Shown here: in pieces, positions 61,441 to 64,000 of the stretch
Layout: every line of letters starts with the position of its first letter
Position numbering within the stretch: position 1 is the stretch's first letter
Assembly: GCA_019637395.1 (NCBI GenBank)
Contig: JAHBVR010000003.1
Coordinates: 62,001 to 126,000 of the forward strand
DNA length: 64,000 nt
Source of the DNA: Vulcanimicrobiota bacterium
GTDB lineage: Bacteria; Vulcanimicrobiota; Xenobia; Xenobiales; JADMJV01
Reading direction: 5' to 3'
Translations under genes and position numbers: made by a program
Notes under the pieces: generated by a model
Database searches by the model: none
Told to the model about the DNA's origin: nothing
What the model saw: the letters and a program-made list of their open reading frames with translations, nothing else

Positions 61441-63309
61441 TCAGTTCCTCGTTCGGGCGCGCTGGATAGCCTGCTCGAGTTCCTCGCGGCGCACCGGCTT
61501 GCTCAGATAATCGTTCATTCCCGCCTGCAGGCAGCGCTCCCGATCTTCGGTGAAAGCATTGGCGGTGAGGGCCACGATCCAGGGACCTTCGCCCAGCTGG
61601 CGGCGAATCAATTGAGTCGCCTCCAGCCCATCCATTTCCGGCATCTGCAAGTCCATGAGCACCAGCGGGTAACTTTGCTGGTGCAGAGCTTCCAAAGCCG
61701 CCTTGCCGGAACCGACCAGATGCACTTCATGGCCCAACTTGGAGAGCGTCTCGCGAATCACCATTTGATTCACCTTGTTGTCCTCGGCCACCAGAATCTT
61801 GAGCGGGCTCTTGTCGATCGGGGCCTGGGGAGTGCTGGGCGGAGCGGCCACCGGCTCCAACTTGCCGGCTTTGAGCGGCAGGCGCACCCAGAACTGGCTG
61901 CCCGAAACACCTTGTGGAGCCTTCCAACCCTCCGGCACCTCCCCGGCCGTCTGGCCTCCCGAAGAAAGCCACATCGAGCCGCCCAGCAGGTGGCTCAGTT
62001 CGCTGGAAATCACCAGGCCCAGGCCAGTGCCGCCGTGCACGCGGGTGGCCCGGGTATCGCCTTGGGAAAACGGTTGGAAGAGCCGATTGAAGGCATCCGG
62101 CCCGATACCGATGCCCTGATCCCAGACGCTCAGCTCCATCTTGCCGCCGGCCGTGCGTTCGCACTTGATGGCCACGGTGCCGGATTTGCTGAATTTGATG
62201 GCGTTGCCCAAAAGGTTGAGCAAGATCTGGCGCAGCCGCAAGCGGTCGGAGCGAATAACCTGGGGAATGTTCTCGTCGATTTCCACTTCCAGCTTGAGGC
62301 CTTTGACCTGGGCCACGGGCCCCATCAAGCGGCGCAATTCCTCGATCAACTCATCGAAATCAAAATCGGAAATGTCGGCTTTCATCTGGCGCGCTTCGAT
62401 TTTCGACAGATCCAGGATGTCGCTGATCAACACCAACAGGGACTCGGAAGAATCGCGCAGGGCGCACAACCAGGTGTTTTGTTGCTCGGTGGTTTCGGTA
62501 TCCAGCAGCAGGTTGGTCAGCCCCACGATGGCGTTCATGGGCGTGCGGATTTCGTGGCTCATGGTAGCCAGAAAAATACTCTTGGCTTGATTGGCCTGCT
62601 CGGCGGCCCGGCGCGCCTGAGTGAGGGCCGAGTTTTGCTCGGCCAGCAAGGCACCCTGGTGCTTTTCCTGGGCCAGGCGGTCTTCTTGCTGGGTCCGGGA
62701 CTGGCTCAGTTCCTGGAGAGCAGTCTGTAGTTTGCGGTAGCGCACGTGATGGCGCAAGCCGGTGATGGCCATGAACACACCGAAGAGGGCCACCATGAGG
62801 CCGGCTACCCGCTCGGGACTGCCTCCTTGCAAGGCCATGGCCAGGGCGGAGGGCAAAATCATGATGGCCAGGTAGGTGAGCATCAAGGGCAGGTGGGGAG
62901 TGAGCGTGGACATGGCGCCGGCCACGATGCCCACCGTGCTGGAAATAGCCAGCAGCCCACTCCAACTGCGCCCGTAAAGGGCCACGCTCCAGCACGAAAA
63001 GGCCGACCAGCTGCAGGCCAGCAGCAGCACCGTAACCATGTAAGCCACCTTGACCTGCGGCAACTCATAGAGGTGGCAGCTTTGCAGGCGGCGGGCCAAG
63101 AAGAGGCGCACCAGCCCGATCAGAGAGGTAGCCCCGATCACCCATCCGACGGTTTGCGGATGCTGGGGACCTACATCCGTGGCCAGTCCGGCGCAGGCAG
63201 CCAGCAAAGGATAGATAAGCAGCGTCGGTACTCCACCGCCCTCCCCCAATTCTCGATCCGGATGTTTCTCGACCACCCCCAGCCATTCGTCCCTCAAGGG
63301 ACACTTCAC
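61441..63309 (-). CDS. Membrane hybrid histidine kinase with receiver domain
   Basis: 622 residues. Six or seven helices in residues 28-185 form a sensor of unknown type; a coiled linker leads to HisKA with [20 protein letters not shown]-box [14 protein letters not shown]1 DQGIGIGP and G2 [15 protein letters not shown]-terminal receiver ([42 protein letters not shown]) follows. Kinase and receiver residues are intact; output is likely through a phosphorelay. The start is GTG 63309 by default; no clear ribosome site, and later starts within the first 25 residues are possible. The STAND gene diverges 46 bp away. Confidence 0.9.
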   Translation of the reverse strand: MKCPLRDEWLGVVEKHPDRELGEGGGVPTLLIYPLLAACAGLATDVGPQHPQTVGWVIGATSLIGLVRLFLARRLQSCHLYELPQVKVAYMVTVLLLACSWSAFSCWSVALYGRSWSGLLAISSTVGIVAGAMSTLTPHLPLMLTYLAIMILPSALAMALQGGSPERVAGLMVALFGVFMAITGLRHHVRYRKLQTALQELSQSRTQQEDRLAQEKHQGALLAEQNSALTQARRAAEQANQAKSIFLATMSHEIRTPMNAIVGLTNLLLDTETTEQQNTWLCALRDSSESLLVLISDILDLSKIEARQMKADISDFDFDELIEELRRLMGPVAQVKGLKLEVEIDENIPQVIRSDRLRLRQILLNLLGNAIKFSKSGTVAIKCERTAGGKMELSVWDQGIGIGPDAFNRLFQPFSQGDTRATRVHGGTGLGLVISSELSHLLGGSMWLSSGGQTAGEVPEGWKAPQGVSGSQFWVRLPLKAGKLEPVAAPPSTPQAPIDKSPLKILVAEDNKVNQMVIRETLSKLGHEVHLVGSGKAALEALHQQSYPLVLMDLQMPEMDGLEATQLIRRQLGEGPWIVALTANAFTEDRERCLQAGMNDYLSKPVRREELEQAIQRARTRN

Positions 63310-63355
63310 TTCTTAGACCAGGATCCGGCCCCAGTTGCCGAAAAGGTCCGGGCCC

Positions 63356-64000
63356 ATGAAATTTGCTGTCCTCCCCTCGCGGGTTCAGGTGCCCACCCCC
63401 GACCCCAGCGCTTTGCCGCGCCGCCACCTGCTCGCGCAACTGCTGACCGCTAACACGCGTCTGGCCCGGGTGACGGCCGGGCCCGGCTTCGGGAAAACTC
63501 AGTGGGTGGCTCAGTGGGCTCAGCACCTGGCGCCGGCGCCCGCCTGGCTGACGCTCGGCCACCGCGAAGACGATCCTCATTCCCTGTTGGTCTATCTGCG
63601 CGCGGCCTGGTTACGCTGTTTCCCCGAGGTAGACACGGAGATGCTCGATTCCTTGCTGCGCCAGGGTTTTGCCCCCGAACGCTGGCGGCCGGTAGCCGAC
63701 GCGCTGGGCTGTCTGCTGGAGGCGGGCAGCACCTGCCTGATCGTCGACGATGTCCATCACTTGCAAGGCGAAGCTCTGCGCCTGCTCGAGTATCTGATGC
63801 AGTTCTCGCCGGCCAGCTTGGGCTGGGTGCTGATCGGCCGGGAGTTGCCCGACTTCGATTTCCTGTCCAGTTGGCAAGCGCGCGGCTGGGTGCTCGAGGT
63901 TGGCGTGGAAACCTTGCGCTTTCTGCCTGAAGAATTGGAAGAACTGGGCCTGCCCGATGACTCCGGTGGCTGGCCCATGGCGGTGGATGCCTGGCGCCGC
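63356..64000 (+). CDS. STAND/MalT-like regulator, N-terminal part (3' partial)
   Basis: 215 codons run to the right edge of the window without a stop, so the gene continues. MKFAVLPSRVQVPTPDPSAL leads into an ATPase: P-loop TAGPGFGKTQWVAQW, Walker B CLIVDDVHHLQ, and WVLIGRELPDFDFLSSW, the same order as the MalT-like protein at 56064-59435. It is probably a second large ATP-dependent regulator, but only the ATPase is visible and its output domain lies outside. Confidence 0.8.
   Translation, partial: MKFAVLPSRVQVPTPDPSALPRRHLLAQLLTANTRLARVTAGPGFGKTQWVAQWAQHLAPAPAWLTLGHREDDPHSLLVYLRAAWLRCFPEVDTEMLDSLLRQGFAPERWRPVADALGCLLEAGSTCLIVDDVHHLQGEALRLLEYLMQFSPASLGWVLIGRELPDFDFLSSWQARGWVLEVGVETLRFLPEELEELGLPDDSGGWPMAVDAWRR

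Noticed and set aside
1-64000. CRISPR arrays, tRNA or rRNA genes, insertion sequences
   Set aside because: I saw no regularly spaced repeats, cloverleaf-like sequence with CCA end, or transposase-like protein.

Overview
The window is chromosomal DNA from a bacterium with fairly GC-rich coding sequence (roughly 58-60% by eye). About 50 genes are tightly packed on both strands, many with 4-bp ATGA overlaps. A Wzx/Wzy-style surface polysaccharide region (O-antigen ligase, two Wzz-like chain-length proteins, three acyltransferase-3 proteins, GDP-fucose genes), secreted glycosidases and two-component systems suggest a free-living diderm. Nothing here fixes the phylum; the L13, S9 and omega proteins could be used for placement. 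I see no tRNA, rRNA, CRISPR array, insertion sequence or integrase.

Layout. 1-10.6 kb: end of an ABC exporter; a leftward operon of three acyltransferases plus a nucleotidyltransferase; a rightward operon with a GT11 fucosyltransferase, a HAD phosphatase, a UbiA-like membrane protein and a glycosyltransferase. 10.6-17.4 kb: leftward operon with a polymerase-like membrane protein, Wzz-like protein 1, O-antigen ligase with TPRs, Wzz-like protein 2 and a glycosyltransferase. 17.5-20.6 kb: a compact cassette with a PqqD-domain protein carrying an internal Tat-like signal and a 14-cysteine tail, an HprK-like kinase, an unknown protein and a convergent PP2C phosphatase. 20.7-24.4 kb: housekeeping genes rplM-rpsI and rpoZ with recognisable promoters and a terminator, a CDP-tyvelose-epimerase-like SDR and a catalytically degenerate PilT homologue. 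24.4-36.8 kb: GDP-fucose synthase, NnrD, a coiled-coil protein, a 1302-residue membrane protein, a histidine kinase, a cysteine-cluster protein and a WbpP-type epimerase. 36.8-46.5 kb: GDP-mannose dehydratase-like, Gfo/Idh/MocA, patatin, GH13, GH3, a methyltransferase and GH5. 46.4-53 kb: LhgO-like oxidase, a sensor/regulator pair, threonine synthase, a receiver protein, a methyltransferase and an unknown. 53.2-56.1 kb: a two-gene unit joining an autoinducer-synthase-like acyltransferase to a split, partly dead isopropylmalate-synthase system, facing a very large STAND/BTAD regulator. 59.5-64 kb: nitroreductase, a small FliF-like protein, an HD hydrolase, a hybrid kinase and the start of a second STAND regulator.

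How they work together. GDP-mannose dehydratase-like protein, GDP-fucose synthase, WbpP epimerase and the Gfo/Idh/MocA enzyme would supply sugars. Glycosyltransferases and acyltransferases would build and decorate the glycan; the polymerase-like protein, ligase and Wzz-like proteins would lengthen and attach it; the ABC exporter may move a lipid-linked product. The two units most likely to be new biology are the PqqD/HprK cassette (17.5-20.6 kb) and the acyltransferase plus split-isopropylmalate-synthase unit (53.2-56.1 kb).
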